64,000 nucleotides of DNA from Tolypeutes matacus (taxonomy: Eukaryota; Chordata; Mammalia; Cingulata; Chlamyphoridae): positions 2,025,143-2,089,142 of the forward strand of contig JAKSZT010054324.1 of assembly GCA_026826555.1 (NCBI GenBank). The letters are read 5' to 3'. Under the pieces are notes generated by a model. The model ran no database searches. It worked only from the letters and a program-made list of their open reading frames with translations, and had not been told where the DNA came from. Shown one piece after another: positions 47,740-59,862 of the stretch (position 1 is its first letter; every line of letters starts with the position of its first letter). The position numbers were made by a program, and so were the translations under genes.

Positions 47740-47860
47740 TAAACATCTTTGTCAGATATTTATAAACTCCTTGTAGACATGTAGCTTGCCTTATTATCTT
47801 TGTATCTTTCACTGAATATCTGTGCTTAGCACTTAGTAGGAGCTTAATGACTAGGACGAT
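47740..47860 (+). mobile_element. L2 3' end fragment
   Basis: 'aaactccttgtagacatgtag', 'atctttgtatctttcactg' and 'gcacttagtaggagcttaatg' follow the L2 3' end. Confidence 0.65.
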
Positions 47861-49715
47861 GTGCTTGATGTTCAGCTTCATTCAACACAGTGCCGCTTGG
47901 AATGGCATTTATGGTGGTGATGGCAAGAAATTGCACCTTTCAGATATGCTTGGGTTCAATGCCATTTTAATTTCTGAATTTGAAGGTGGTGTATTAAGGA
48001 AATGCACAGTTCCCATATCAACAAAGAGTTAAACAGGATGGATATGACTTTAAATAAAAGTTAGAAAAATTTCATGAGTACATTAAAAAAAAATCTCTGT
48101 TGTCAAGCTAATAAATACGTATATTCTATGAAAAGTAGTTTTAGAAGTTCTCTAAAGATCTTAAAGAGAAGAAAAATAAACTTGATATTGTTTCAAATAT
48201 AGGTATTCCCTGCCTGAAAGAAATCTGTGTGCCCATGAGATAATAATCCTGGGTAAGTTACATAACCTTACTGAGGACAAATTCCTTGCATTCCAAGAAA
48301 CAGTACTATATTTCTCTTATGGACCTTTGGAGGATGAACTGAACAATGCATATAAGAACTACAAACATTCATGGAATTTGAATGGGAAGCTAGCCAACAC
48401 ATTCCAAAATAATATCTCTTGTAGCTTGGTCATTCACTTGATGAGGAGCAATGTGTTGATTATGTCCGCTAAAAGAAATAACGTTCATACAAGAGATTGC
48501 ATGTGGTTCTGATACAGATAATGTGTGAAGATATCAAGGACGTGTTAGCTACACAGAATAAAGCATTCCAAAATAAATATGGCTGATACACAAGGCATTA
48601 GTTTTTTTTATCCACAGCTTATTTAAACTTCAATACCTTGTTGGGTTTTGACTGACCTTTAATATTGAATGGCTGCTTTTACTTTATGAACACTGCCTTC
48701 ATATGTTATCACATCAACAGTCAATCCCATGAAACAGTGTACTTTTTAAGTTAGAATGGAAATATTATGTTTATATTATTTCCTTCCATTACCCATTTGA
48801 TTTTTTGGACAAATCAGCAATGTGACCAAAATTAATATCATGAGCATTGTTGTAACTGGTAGATTTGCTGTATTTTTTTTCAGTTATACACTCAATACAA
48901 ACATTTTTTGCCATAATAGTAGGGCATAGTCCTGTACATGTGCTAGAATCCTTGTAGAATATTCAATATAGCCTCCTAGATATTAGAATACATAACTATT
49001 AAAATATTCCAATGGCCCCATATATTTTACATAAATGAATGTATAAAGTAATGTATATATATATATGCATATGTACATAGTATAGTAGAGAGATCCAGGT
49101 GGGTTTCTCACTGTCACTATCTAATCATAGTCCTTACTTCGTAGTTTCAGTACTAAAATTAAAAAATAGAAAATACTGTTTTCTTGGGAACTTTGCCTAC
49201 AAATTAAAAATTAGGGAATTCCAGACAACATTGTTCTTACAAATGGCTTGGAGAAACAGATGAACGCATAGAGATGGACATTAAGATAACCAGAGACACA
49301 GTGGGAGAGAAAGGTATGAAGAGCAAAGAAGCAGCCATGCAGAGCAGGTGAGAAAAGTGATAGGGAACCTTGATATTATTGGAGTTTCTGGATCTTGGTG
49401 CCTATGCTCCTCCTTACTTTGTGCTTTAGACACCCCCATATCCTTGTTATAAATGCATTATTTTGTACCCAATTTATTCAACACTTTTCTCTTCCCAATG
49501 TCTGTGTTGGGAAGCAGTTTTTCTTATTGTAAAATGGAAGAGTAATTTTGATTCATTTGTTATCTTGTTTGTGTTCTATTGTGTTCTAAGACTTTTACAG
49601 TCTTTGGCACTGATCAGGGGAGAGCTTTGCAGAAAGGAAATTGCAGGTAGTAAATTACACTATTGTGCCCAACATCACCATTTTATTTTCTCCATGTTTA
49701 TAAAGAAACAAAATA
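47861..49715. other. Unassigned AT-rich DNA
   Basis: A short TA run at about 49051-49066. No gene recognised. Confidence 0.5.
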
Positions 49716-49717
49716 CT

Positions 49718-49930
49718 CAACATTTATTGAGCACTTAATGCGTGTCAAACATTGTGCAAAGCATTTAACCTACTTTATCCCATTTTCTTGTTCAACAACC
49801 TCAGCAGTATTATTTCAGTTTTATAAAGGAGGAAACTGAGACTTAAGGGGTTTCTTCCTTAAGTTCTCACAAACTGTTAACCAGAAAGAAGACCCAGAAC
49901 TCCAATTACTACAGAATACCTTATCATGGG
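49718..49930 (-). mobile_element. MIR SINE, antisense
   Basis: 'aacatttattgagcacttaatg', 'gtgcaaagcatttaacc', 'ggaggaaactgagacttaag' in antisense MIR order. Confidence 0.75.
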
Positions 49931-52900
49931 CACAGGCATTTTCAGGAAGTCTTATTGCCTGAATACATAATTGGTTAGCTGTTTATCTGGCCCCATATCA
50001 CTATTTTCAGTTAGAATTGTATCAGTTCTACCCTAGGAAGATGAAAAATAAGGTATGTTGCAAAAGCAGCAGAATTCATTTTCATCTTAATAACCCATTC
50101 CAATATTTGACAGTCCAGTACATCTAATATTTAATGACTTAGGGTTTCAGGGAGTTTTGATATTATTCTTGATTCTCTGAAGAATATTTTTTCTTGTTAT
50201 GTATATAGTAGAAAGAGAAAACTTTTGGTTAGCTTAGGCTAAATATCACCTTTCACATCAATATGCCATAAAAGAAAATGGTACCTTCTACCATTCCTAA
50301 ATGAATAGAATCACTTTCTTCATCCACCCAATTGTTCTAGTTTCCCAGGCCTGTGATTATAGAAATGGCTCTCCTTGAATCCTTGCCAGTTCTCCATAGA
50401 TCCTGTCAGTTTTTCAATTCAGATGGCTTCAGTTTTAAGGCAGCCACATTATTATACTGCTTAGCCAAATATTCAGCTCCCACTGAGCCTGGAATAAGGT
50501 TTCAGCTCAGTTCAATGTGTGAGAAGCAAATTTTGACATTAAAGTGTAATATATATGAAGGGAGAGAGAGAGAGAGAAAATGAGAGAGATATGCAAACAT
50601 TTTAATTTGAACTCTGATTTAGCCATATCCTAATGTTTAGAAATCATGCATCTGGACCATAAGTGAGGTCCAGAAAATTAAATTGCATAAGTATAGGATC
50701 AAAATTAAGGAAAATCATTATTTTTCTGTCTATCCTTTCAAAAAGTATAAATTAAATATAATGGAATTATACTATACATACATATTAGTGAAGACTATAT
50801 TGAACTGAAAAAGTTCCAAATGATCAAGAAGCAATTACTTCTGAAGCCCACTTCTCCTTCCCCAAAAGATAAGAACTTTAGCCTGTGTTGATTAAGAAGA
50901 CTGATGCAGAAAAGGAGCCAGTTGTCAGTTGCATTATAGTATAACCAAATCCCACTCATGAGGATGTATATTATTTGGGTTGCATTATTGTTGGTTGCAG
51001 TTGTGCTGGGTGAGTTATCCTGGGATTTTAATGATATTTTAATTTTCTTCTTCAATATACTTGAGTTTTAGGAAGATTGGTAAATGAATTTAATAAGTTA
51101 TTTACATAAGTTAAAGAACCCTAATCAGCAAAAGAGGGCAAGTTGCCCTATGTCAGATTAGTTTTTCATGTTAGAATCTTCTTTTACATTTTACATTAAG
51201 TGAAATGACAGCATATCACTATGGTTATTTTCTCCTAACAAAGTATAACTTGCGACTAAACCCTAACCCACATTTTCTGACTAAGCCAAGCCATCTGCTA
51301 ATAAGTCCACCAGATATTTTTTTTATACCCTGGCTTAATTGATGAATCATTTAATTCCTTTCTTTCTCAGAACTTGAGAGTAAGACCAACTTAAGAAAGA
51401 TCCTTGAAGATCTTTTTTTTCCTTAATGATGAAGCTTCCTTGAATGCCACTTAGAAAATCCCAATAGCTGTGGGCTCTGGCTTTTCTAAAGTGTAGCACT
51501 TTTATGACTTAATGCCAAAATCTTATATAAATGATGCTATCCTATCTGTGTTTTGAAATAGTTTCTCTGTAGACAGCATAGTGGATAAATTCAACATCAT
51601 GCTGTCTTTTTGTCATACACTGAACTTTACATTTCAGTCTGGAAAGAAGTTCCAAAGAAAAAAATGATGCAATTTTCATTGCTTAGTATTTGAGAATTGA
51701 TTGTTGTGCAATGTTTGGTGGGCATATCTGTTTATCTATATCATTTGGCATGAACTTTCCAAAGTACAGATTTTAGATCCAATTTTTTCTGTATCACAGT
51801 ATGAAATTGAGTGGGCTAAATCTTTATTGCCTTTGATATGGTTTGGTAATAATGTTTACATTTGGCATAAAGAGGAAAGTATAGCTGAGGAGGACTGTCT
51901 AGGGTTCTAAATTGTTACTTTCTATTTAAAGGAAACAAACAACAGCTTGGTATCCTCGCAGGTGTCCGACAGGGCTACATACCTCTGGGACACATAGAAG
52001 GCAGCCTCTTGACCTTTAATAATATCTCAGTCCTACTATTACTAAAACACCACCTACTTATCCTCTGATAAGTGCATTTGAACTTGTCAAAAGAGGGTCA
52101 CAACCTACAAGTAGATAATAGGAGAACAGTGGGGTTTATTTTCATTTGAGAACAATTCTAATAAGAACCTATAAAAAAGGCAACTGAAAAATTAAGTTAA
52201 CTCAGGCAGAGCACAATAAAAATCAATCACCTGAAATGCTCCATAATTGATACGGTGAATGCTGAAGACTTACAGTTCCTTAAGTCATTTATATATAGTC
52301 AGGAAAATGGCATTCAGTCATTTGTAATTTCATATGCTTGTTGCTGACAATAGATTATTAACAAATTCATGGTGAATGATTTTGAAATATCTGGGAAGCT
52401 TTCTAGCATAGATTATCAATTTGGGTAATTGTATAGGACAATGGAGCTCCCAGGGTGATAGTTTTAGCTAATCTAAGCAAAGGCTTACCTTCAGCTCCTT
52501 AAATGGATGAACATGTATTGATGCCAGTGAGTGATCGAATATTAAGCAGCAGGATAGTATCACTTTAGGGTTTTAAGAATTTTGTATAACAAAACCATAG
52601 ATTGTGTATGAGACCCAATGTATTGGGTGTTGCAGATTATTGAATAGCATACTTGTCTCAACTTTTGTATATAGGTGGCAGTGCCATTTTGTAAACATAT
52701 GCCACAGATCAAGGCATTGAACTCTTGCAAATGTCAGGTTTCAAAGTAGAATTTTAAGCCCTTTCTTCAAATATGAAAAATTGAGGTTATTCCACACTTA
52801 TCCTGACAATTTCCTATTACTCCTGGATTTATTTTACTTTAGTCATCTATTACCTGAGGTTCAGAGGTCAGTGTAAATTTTAGCTTAAAGCATAAATTAA

Positions 52901-53190
52901 ATTGGAATCAAATATATTACTTGGAGGCATTATCTTTCTATTAACTTAGAGACTATAGATTGGGATTTTATTGTTTTGTTTTTGTTTTGCTCTGCTACCC
53001 CTAAGGAATTTCTTTCCCTTATTCATTGGAAACCATTCCAGTGGCTGAGAAGCCAGTATCTTAGACCAGTCCCTACTTAACCCTTTATTTTCTGCCTGTA
53101 CATTACTCTTTTTTTCAATCCTTCCACAGAAGTAAGGATATACATCCTATTGCCCATACCCACCCTCACAATCATCCTGTAAGGTAACAG
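49931..53190. other. Unassigned DNA; short (GA)n run
   Basis: GA repeat at about 50561-50577. Frames at 50353-50583, 50795-51055 and 51701-51910 have no recognised motifs. No gene called. Confidence 0.5.
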
Positions 53191-53194
53191 TATC

Positions 53195-53290
53195 CACGGT
53201 TGAGGAGCCTGGGGCTCAGATATTTCAGGTGACTTATTGAGTTTACATGGGTCATTTACAGCAAAGCAAGGAATACAGTCCAAGAAATTC
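53195..53290 (-). mobile_element. MIR fragment, antisense
   Basis: 'ggttgaggagcctggggctcag' and 'aggtgacttattgag' resemble the antisense MIR core. Confidence 0.5.
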
Positions 53291-53374
53291 TCACTCCTCA
53301 TCCAATTGGAAGGAATTCCCATCATGGCTCTGTTATTCATCAAGTGTGTGACAATAGAAATGTCATATAATGTC

Positions 53375-53500
53375 TCAGCGTCAGGGAGTTCTCATCTTTA
53401 AAATATAACATCTAAGAACTTTTCAGGGTTGATATGTAGATATGAGATAATAAAAGTATAGTACCTCGTATATATTAGGTGCTCAAAAAAAGTTAGTTTT
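53375..53500 (+). mobile_element. MIR fragment
   Basis: 'gttctcatctttaaaatataac', 'agggttgatatgtagatatgag' and 'attaggtgctcaaaaaaag' follow sense MIR order. Confidence 0.6.
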
Positions 53501-54085
53501 TTTTAGTTCCGTCATTAATGTTATTATAACCATAATATATTGTGTCTTCTTTATAGGCTGAAAATCATATGTTCTATTTTTCTGACTTCCTCTGGGAGTT
53601 TTAGTGCATTTATTATAACCATCTAAAAAATTCCAGGGACAAAATGCTATTGCTTTCCTGACTTGGGACTATCAGCAATTTTTTTCCCCAGATAGTGGAT
53701 TTACTTATCATGGTTAAATTCTATATATATTATTGTTATGCATTTTTAGTGCATTGTGAGACAACTATGTTTTTATATAATGATAAGGGAACCTAAGATT
53801 TTGGTTTTGATTAGGATAAAAAATATATTCAATCTACATGTCTAACAATCAAAATATGTTCAATTTGCAGAAGAATGCTTCATAGGATGGATATTGCCAT
53901 TAGCAGAAGTAATGACCCAAAATTCTCATGTGAAATCCTTCAGTCTATGCAGGCTTACAATCCCTCAAATATTGTGAAGTTCTCTAATGAAAGTTACATA
54001 CCAAAATGGTGAATGAAGTACTTAGCAGCACTTTCTTCACTTTATTTCCAGGACTATGTGCTCCCTGTTTTTCCCTGAGATTCAC
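53501..54085. other. Unassigned DNA
   Basis: No gene recognised. Confidence 0.5.
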
Positions 54086-54089
54086 TGGC

Positions 54090-54300
54090 CTCTTCCTTCC
54101 TTCCTTCCTTCCTTCCTTCCTTCCTTCCTTCCTTCCTTNNNNNNNNNNCCTTCCTTCCTTCCTTCCTTCCTTCCTTCCTTCCTTCCTTCCTTCCTCCCTC
54201 CCTCCCTCCCTCCCTCCCTTTCTCCCTCCCTCTCTTTCTCCCTCCCTCCCTTTTTCTTTCTTCCTTTATTCCTTTCTTCTCTCTCTCTCTCTCTCTCTTT
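54090..54300. repeat. (CTTC)n/(CTCC)n microsatellite with assembly gap
   Basis: CTTC repeats on both sides of ten N at 54139-54148, passing into CTCC repeats from about 54193 and CT repeats to about 54298. The proline/serine- and lysine/glutamate/glycine-rich frames here are microsatellite translations. Confidence 0.97.
54139..54148. other. Assembly gap (10 N)
   Basis: Ten undetermined bases inside the CTTC array. Confidence 0.98.
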
Positions 54301-54539
54301 GTTTTTTTTTTTTTTATGTCTCCTTTGGTCACTCTTCCTCTCCTCTGGGTCTCCTAACATGGAAGTGCCCTAGGCTTGGCCCTAAGACCTCTCCAGGCCT
54401 CCCTTCTACTCCCTTCCTTTCGCCTCCCCTACTTTCCTTGCCTTTTCACCTACACCAACTAACTTCCTTGGAGAAAATATCACATCTCATTGTATTATAG
54501 CCTATGCATATGCTGATTATTCTTTCTCTAATTATATAA

Positions 54540-54640
54540 TATGAATACGTGTATATATAAATATATGAAAGAATGTATATGTATATATATATGAATGTGT
54601 GTATATATATGTATGTAAGTTTGTGTGTGTATGTATGTCT
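54540..54640. repeat. AT/GT-rich simple sequence
   Basis: Alternating ta/tg runs such as 'gtatatgtatatatatatg'. Confidence 0.8.
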
Positions 54641-54779
54641 CAGCCTCTCCAAAACTCCAGATTTCTAAATTCAACTGCCTAATTTACAGTATAGCAAACA
54701 TTTCAAAATCATAACATATCAACATGAACTTCTAATTTTCTCTCCCCCCACCCCAAAACAAAAACAAAAACAAAAAAGT

Positions 54780-55530
54780 AGTCCTGCCATACCTGCTGTC
54801 TATCTCATGGCAACTCTACCTCTTGGATGCTTCAGGTCAATATCCTGGATTCAACATTCATGAATTCACTTTTTCTTTCATACACACTTCTAATTCATTA
54901 AAAACTTTTTCTTTGTCTGCCTTCAAAATATATCCAAAATCCAATTATTTGTCACTTTCTCTACTGTTCAAACTCTGGTCCAAGAACTAGTTCTCATCTG
55001 GATTATTGCAGCAGCTTGCAAACAGGTCTCCTTGCTTCTGACTTTCCCATACAGTCTTTCCCCAACACAGTAGCCAGAGTAATCACTTTAAACAAGTCCA
55101 TTAAAAACCTTCTAAGGGTTCCCCATTTATCTCAGGTCAAATGTCAAATTCCTCTTACCTACTTAACTCTATTTCAGCTCCAATTGCCTACCCACAGCTT
55201 TTTATAATACAAGGGCACAACCCTTACCTTAGGGCCTTTGCACTTGCTGTTATTTTTGCCTGAAATGTTCCTTTTGCAGACTGTGTTCACATTTTACCTT
55301 CTCAGTGAGGTATACACTGATCATGCTATGTAAACTGCATCTTCCCCCAAGCACTTCCAATACACCTTACTCTGCTCCTTTTATTTATTTATTGTTACCA
55401 TGGTGCTGATCTTCTTCGAAATACTAAATAATTTACTGATATAGTAACTATAATTTTTTATAGTTCCCCAGTAAAATGTTACCTCCACATGGGCAGGTAT
55501 TATTGTCTTTGTTTATTGATTAATACAATT
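54780..55530 (+). mobile_element. L2 LINE fragment with RT remnant
   Basis: Follows ancient L2 order: 'tctcatggcaactctacctc', 'ttcaaaatatatccaaaatcc', 'atctggattattgcagcagc', 'cagtagccagagtaatcac', 'agggcctttgcacttgctg', ending 'cctccacatgggcaggtatt'. The frame at 55016-55207 reads 'QTGLLASDFPIQSFPNTVAR' then 'LLRVPHLSQVKCQIPLTYLT', which lines up with the C-terminal reverse-transcriptase region of L2/CR1 elements (the 'LQ..QNAAARL...LHWLPV..RI' block). Heavily diverged and inactive. Confidence 0.8.
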
Positions 55531-55629
55531 CATATGTAACTCTTAATCAAATGGAAGAATATGTTATAGCCTGCACTGCCACATCCTCTTTGTTTTCTTA
55601 CTTCTGACAAGTGTTTTCCCCACCAATTC

Positions 55630-55760
55630 ATCGGGGAGACATATATTTTGTGCCTGTTATATGGCAGACCTGGACATGGGCTTTAAAAGTACAGAAGTGA
55701 ATGTGATATTATTGCCATGAAGAAGCTTCTAGTTTTGCAGTAAGACATGCAAGCAAATAC
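55630..55760 (-). mobile_element. L2/MIR fragment, antisense
   Basis: 'tgtgcctgttatatggcag', 'acagaagtgaatgtgat' and 'catgaagaagcttctag' follow the antisense L2 3' end. Confidence 0.55.
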
Positions 55761-55799
55761 TGATTTTACTGCAGTAAGATTTGTGCTTTAATAAGAAAT

Positions 55800-56003
55800 G
55801 TTTGAATTGCACAACACACTGAACTCTAAGTTAAACCAGGGACTATAGTTAATGATACAATTATAAAAATGTACTTTCATAAATTGTAACAAATGTGCCA
55901 CACCAATGTAAGATGTTACTAATAGGGTGGTATATGGGAATCCTGTATTTTATGCACGATTGTATTATAAACTCACAAATTCTCTAATTCAAAAAATATA
56001 TAA
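55800..56003 (+). mobile_element. 5'-truncated L1 3' end
   Basis: 'gggactatagttaatgatac', 'aaattgtaacaaatgtgcc' and 'aatgtaagatgttact' match the L1 3'UTR unit seen at 29.9 and 60.5 kb; ends A-rich. Possible duplication aataagaaa at about 55790 and 56004. Confidence 0.7.
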
Positions 56004-56009
56004 AATAAG

Positions 56010-56577
56010 AAAGACTTGAAGAAATCACGTTGAGATGTAGCTCTGGAAATCTTGGGATAAACTGTGCTTCTCCATCTCTTAGTTCATCATAGCATGCTGA
56101 AAGGGGGTTCAAGTTTTATAACGAAGGAGAGAATGATACAGCCCATGCATTCTAGTATTTGAAAGGGAAATGTCTTCACTGTCAAATTATCAAGCAAAAC
56201 CACAGCAGGTAAATTTTCTGAAAGTTTAAAATATTTATTTGTTTATCATTTCTTTGTATATTCATTCATTCATGCATTCATTCTACTACGAATTTATCAA
56301 TGCTATATTGACAATCATTCTATGATATGTTGCATATCTGTTAAATGTTGCAATGTTACTTTAAATTTTTCAATATTCTTACTGATATTATTAGGCCATT
56401 ATAATGTTTAGATAATAGCATGAATGGAAACTATTTTGGGTTGTCAAAGATGTACAAACTTGAAAATCGAATCCAATTTTCAATTTTGATAAATGGATCT
56501 TCATATATATATTATTTTCAAACAGAAAAGCAGTGTGTATTTTAAAATAATTTTATGGCTTGATAAAGGTTTCTGTT
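56010..56577. other. Unassigned DNA
   Basis: Nothing recognised. Confidence 0.5.
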
Positions 56578-56673
56578 AAAACTTATTGGTGAGAACAACC
56601 AGCAAGATTGTGGCAGAGTAAGGAGCTCCTAGAGTCAGCTCATGCTACAGGGCAGTTAGCAGTCACCTAGGGG

Positions 56674-57340
56674 CACCAACTTCAGCTACTGATTAGTAAA
56701 TTCAGTGGGCTAAAGTATAGTCCTGAGAACAGCTAAAGTTTGAACATGTCCAAGTCAGAATGAGGCCAGTAGCTACCATTTTAACTCCAGCCCTGGCACA
56801 AGGGAAAGCAGGGCAGACTGAAAATCACAGCACTGGTAGGGACCAGCTTCTTTCCATACAGATCAGATTGCAGCTCCAGCCTAAGCCCCAGCCCCACCTC
56901 CACCAGGGAGGAAGCTGGGTGGCTTGCTACAGCCTTTCTGGGTAATACAGACCACGCCATAGAGGCTGGTGATCATCCTACTCTGTCAGCGCAAGCCAGC
57001 CACCTCATGAGATATTCTGTGGCTGGAGTTGGAAGCTCCATTTCCCAAAAACAGTGGGAAGAAATGGTTGGCCACCAACTTCAGCTACTGATCAATAAAT
57101 TCTGCTGGCTAAAGTATATCCCTAAGAACAGCTTAAGTTTGAAACTGTCCAAGTCAGAAAGAGACTGGTAGCTGCCACTTTGGCTCCGCCCCCAACATGA
57201 AGGGAGCCAAGCTGACTAAAACTCACAGTGAGGGTAATGACTGGCTTCTTTCACCCATATTGGACTGCAGCACTAACCTAGCCTTCAGCCCCACCTCTAG
57301 CAGGGCCTGCACCAGCCTCTCTGGGTAACTGCAGGTACAT
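56674..57340 (+). repeat. ~399-bp duplication in the L1 5'UTR
   Basis: 'caccaacttcagctactgat' starts at 56674 and again at 57073. Over the following ~115 bases the two copies match block by block ('ctaaagtata', 'agtttgaa', 'gtccaagtcagaa', 'ggt/agtagct'), and the match continues through 'ccagcttcttt'/'ctggcttcttt' and 'gccccacctc'. The antisense L1 has a single copy. Confidence 0.85.
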
Positions 57341-57645
57341 TCGGCTGGCACAGACTGAATAGTCAGAAGTCTACCAGAGCAATTGAAGCCATTTTGGACT
57401 TGCATGGCGTAGATTGCTGTCCACACCTGCAGCTCCATCCCTGCCCCAGGCAAGGGATAAAGGGCTGTGGAGCTTCATCTGTCTCTCCGGGTAACTAGAG
57501 TCTAGGCCTGCACGACTTGGATTATTACACACTGCTATAGCTCTTTCCCTACCCCTGGCAGGGGAGAAAAGTGGGAGAAGCTTAATCGGTCCCTTGGTAA
57601 TGTGAGCAGCTTGAGCCTCCACAGCTTACAGCACCAACTACATCC

Positions 57646-58705
57646 TTGGCTCCTACTACACAACCAGCAAAGGGGAAATGTCAAGAAAGTCCTAAACTTA
57701 AGAGAGAAACTACACACAGAATAAATACATCTAGTAAGCCAGAGCCAAGACCCCAACAAAAAATTACAATCCACACCAAGAAACAGGAAGAAATGGCCCA
57801 ATTAAAGGAACAAGATAAGCCTCCAGATGACATAAAGGAGTTGAGACAACTAATCACAGATATTCAAACAAATTTCCTTAATAAATTCAATAAGATGGCT
57901 AAAGAGATTAAGGATATTAAGAAAACATTGAATGAGCACAAAGAAGAATTTGAAAGCCTGCATAGAAAAATAGCAGATCTTATGGGAATGAAAGGTGCAA
58001 TAAATGAAATTAAAACCACATAATAGCAGATTTGAGGAGGAAGAAGAATGGATTAGGGAGCTTGAAGAAATGGCCTATGAAAGTGAACATACAAAAGAAA
58101 AGATGAAGAAAAGGATGGAAAAAAAATCAAACAAGGTCTCAGGGAACTAAATGACAGCAAGAGATGTGCAAACATATGTGTCGTGGGTGTCCCAGAAGGA
58201 GAAGAGAAGGAAAAAGGGGCAAAAGGAATATTTGAAGAAATAATGGTAGAAAATTTCCCAACCCTATTGAAGGACATGGATATCCATGTCCAAGAAGCAC
58301 AACATACTCCCATCCGAATAAATCTGACTAGACCAACTCTGAGACACATATTAATCAGAATGGCATATGCCAAAGACAAAGAGAGGATTCAGAGAGCAGT
58401 AAGAGCAAAGCATAACATACAAGGTACCCAATAAGACTAAGTGCTGATTTTTTCATCAGAAACCATGGAGGAAAGAAGATAGTGGTATGATATAGTTAGG
58501 ATTCTGCAAGAGAAAATCTTCCAGCCAAGAATCTTATATCTGGCAAGATTGTCTTTCAAAAATGAGGGTGAGCTTAGAATATTCACAGATAAACAGAAAT
58601 TGAGAGAGTTTATAACCAAGAGACTGGTTTAGCAGGAAATACTAAAGGGTGTGCTGGAATCTGAAAAGAAAAGACAGAAGAGAGAGGCTTGGAAGAGAGT
58701 CTAGA
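57646..58705 (+). pseudogene. L1 ORF1, sense, broken
   Basis: ORF1p is the L1 RNA-binding trimer. 57646-58023 encodes an N-terminal part ('APTTQPAKGKC', 'KITIHTKKQEEMAQ') and coiled coil ('DIKELRQLITDIQTNFLNK', 'MAKEIKDIKKTLNEHKEEF'). The first codon is TTG where ATG would be expected, so the native start may be lost. After a stop at 58021 and a frame change, 58183-58434 encodes the RRM region ('GVPEGEEKEKG', 'ENFPTLLKDMDIHVQEA', 'RPTLRHILIRMAYAKDKE'). The C-terminal domain continues to about 58705 in a third piece ('LPARLSFKNEGELRIFTDKQ'-like). Not functional. Confidence 0.85.
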
Positions 58706-58789
58706 AATGAAGATTATATCAGTAAAAGTAACTAAAAGTCTCAAAAGAGTGGTGAAAATAAAATATGACAGATAAAACCTATTGGTAAA

Positions 58790-59862
58790 ATGGGTGAAAT
58801 AAGAACTGCCTTCCCAGTAATAACATTGAATGTTAATGGATTAAACTCCCCAATCAAAAGGCACAGATTGGCAGAATGGATAAGAAAATATGAGCCACCT
58901 ATATACTGTCTGCAAAAGACTCACCTTAGACCCAAGGATACCATATACTGAAAGTGAAAGGTGGGAAAAAGATATTCCATGCATATAGTAACAAACAAAC
59001 AATAATAATAATAATAATAATAAAAAAGCTGGAGTAGCTATACTTATATTAGATGAAATACACCTTAAAAGACATTAGTAATGCATAATTTGAGAAGGAA
59101 TTCAGGGGAAAAAATGCCATTTACAATAGTGACTAAAGAAACAAATATTTAGGAATAAACTTAACCAATGATGTAAAGCTCTTGTACTCAGAAAACTACA
59201 ACTCATTGTTAAAAGAAATTAAAAAAAGACCTAAGTAATTGGAAGAACATTCCATGCTCACAGATTGGAGGACTAAATATCATTAAGACATCAATTCTAC
59301 CCAAATTGATATACAGATTCAATGCAATCCTCCCCCACCCCCAAAATTCCACAAGCATTTTTTTTTTAAAAGAAATGGAAAACATGATTACCAAATTTAT
59401 TTGGGAGGATAAGGGGTCCCAAAGACCCAGAAACATCTTAAAAAGGAAAAATGAAGTTGGAGGACTCTCACTTCCGTACTTTAAATCATATTACTTAGCT
59501 ACAGTGGTAAAAACAGCATGGTACTGGCATAAATACAGACACATAGACCAATGGAACCGAATTGATGGTTAAGAAATAGACCCTCACATCTATGGTCAAG
59601 TGATATTTTATAAGCCTGTCAAACCCACCCAGCTCTGACTGAACAGTCCATTCAACAAATGGTGCTGAGCGAACTTGATAACCATAGCCAAAAGAAGGAA
59701 AGAAGACCCCTATCTCACACCTTATATAAAAATTAACTCAAAATGGATAAAAAAACCTAAATATAAAAGCAATAAATAACCATAAAGCTTTTAGAAGAAA
59801 ATGTAGGAAAGTATCTTCAAGACCTGGTGGTAGATAGTTGATACTTAAAGGAGATAAGATGG
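58790..59862 (+). pseudogene. L1 ORF2, sense, deleted and inactivated
   Basis: ATG at 58790 opens the endonuclease with 'VITLNVNGLNSPIKRHRL'. The metal-binding glutamate motif QETH reads QKTH (residue 43 of the frame), a substitution expected to abolish nicking. A stop follows at 58949. Endonuclease homology ends near 59075, where sequence jumps to the region after the RT catalytic core. 59306-59572 then gives 'IYRFNAIL', '[14 protein letters not shown]', '[20 protein letters not shown]' and '[13 protein letters not shown]', typical of the ORF2 C-terminal half. Linker and FADD core are absent. Confidence 0.88.
59003..59024. repeat. (AAT)n microsatellite
   Basis: Run of AAT/ATA units inside the L1. 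Confidence 0.9.

Noticed and set aside
54006..54500. 164-codon proline/leucine/serine-rich frame and overlapping frames
   Set aside because: Translations of the CTTC/CTCC microsatellite, running through ten N.
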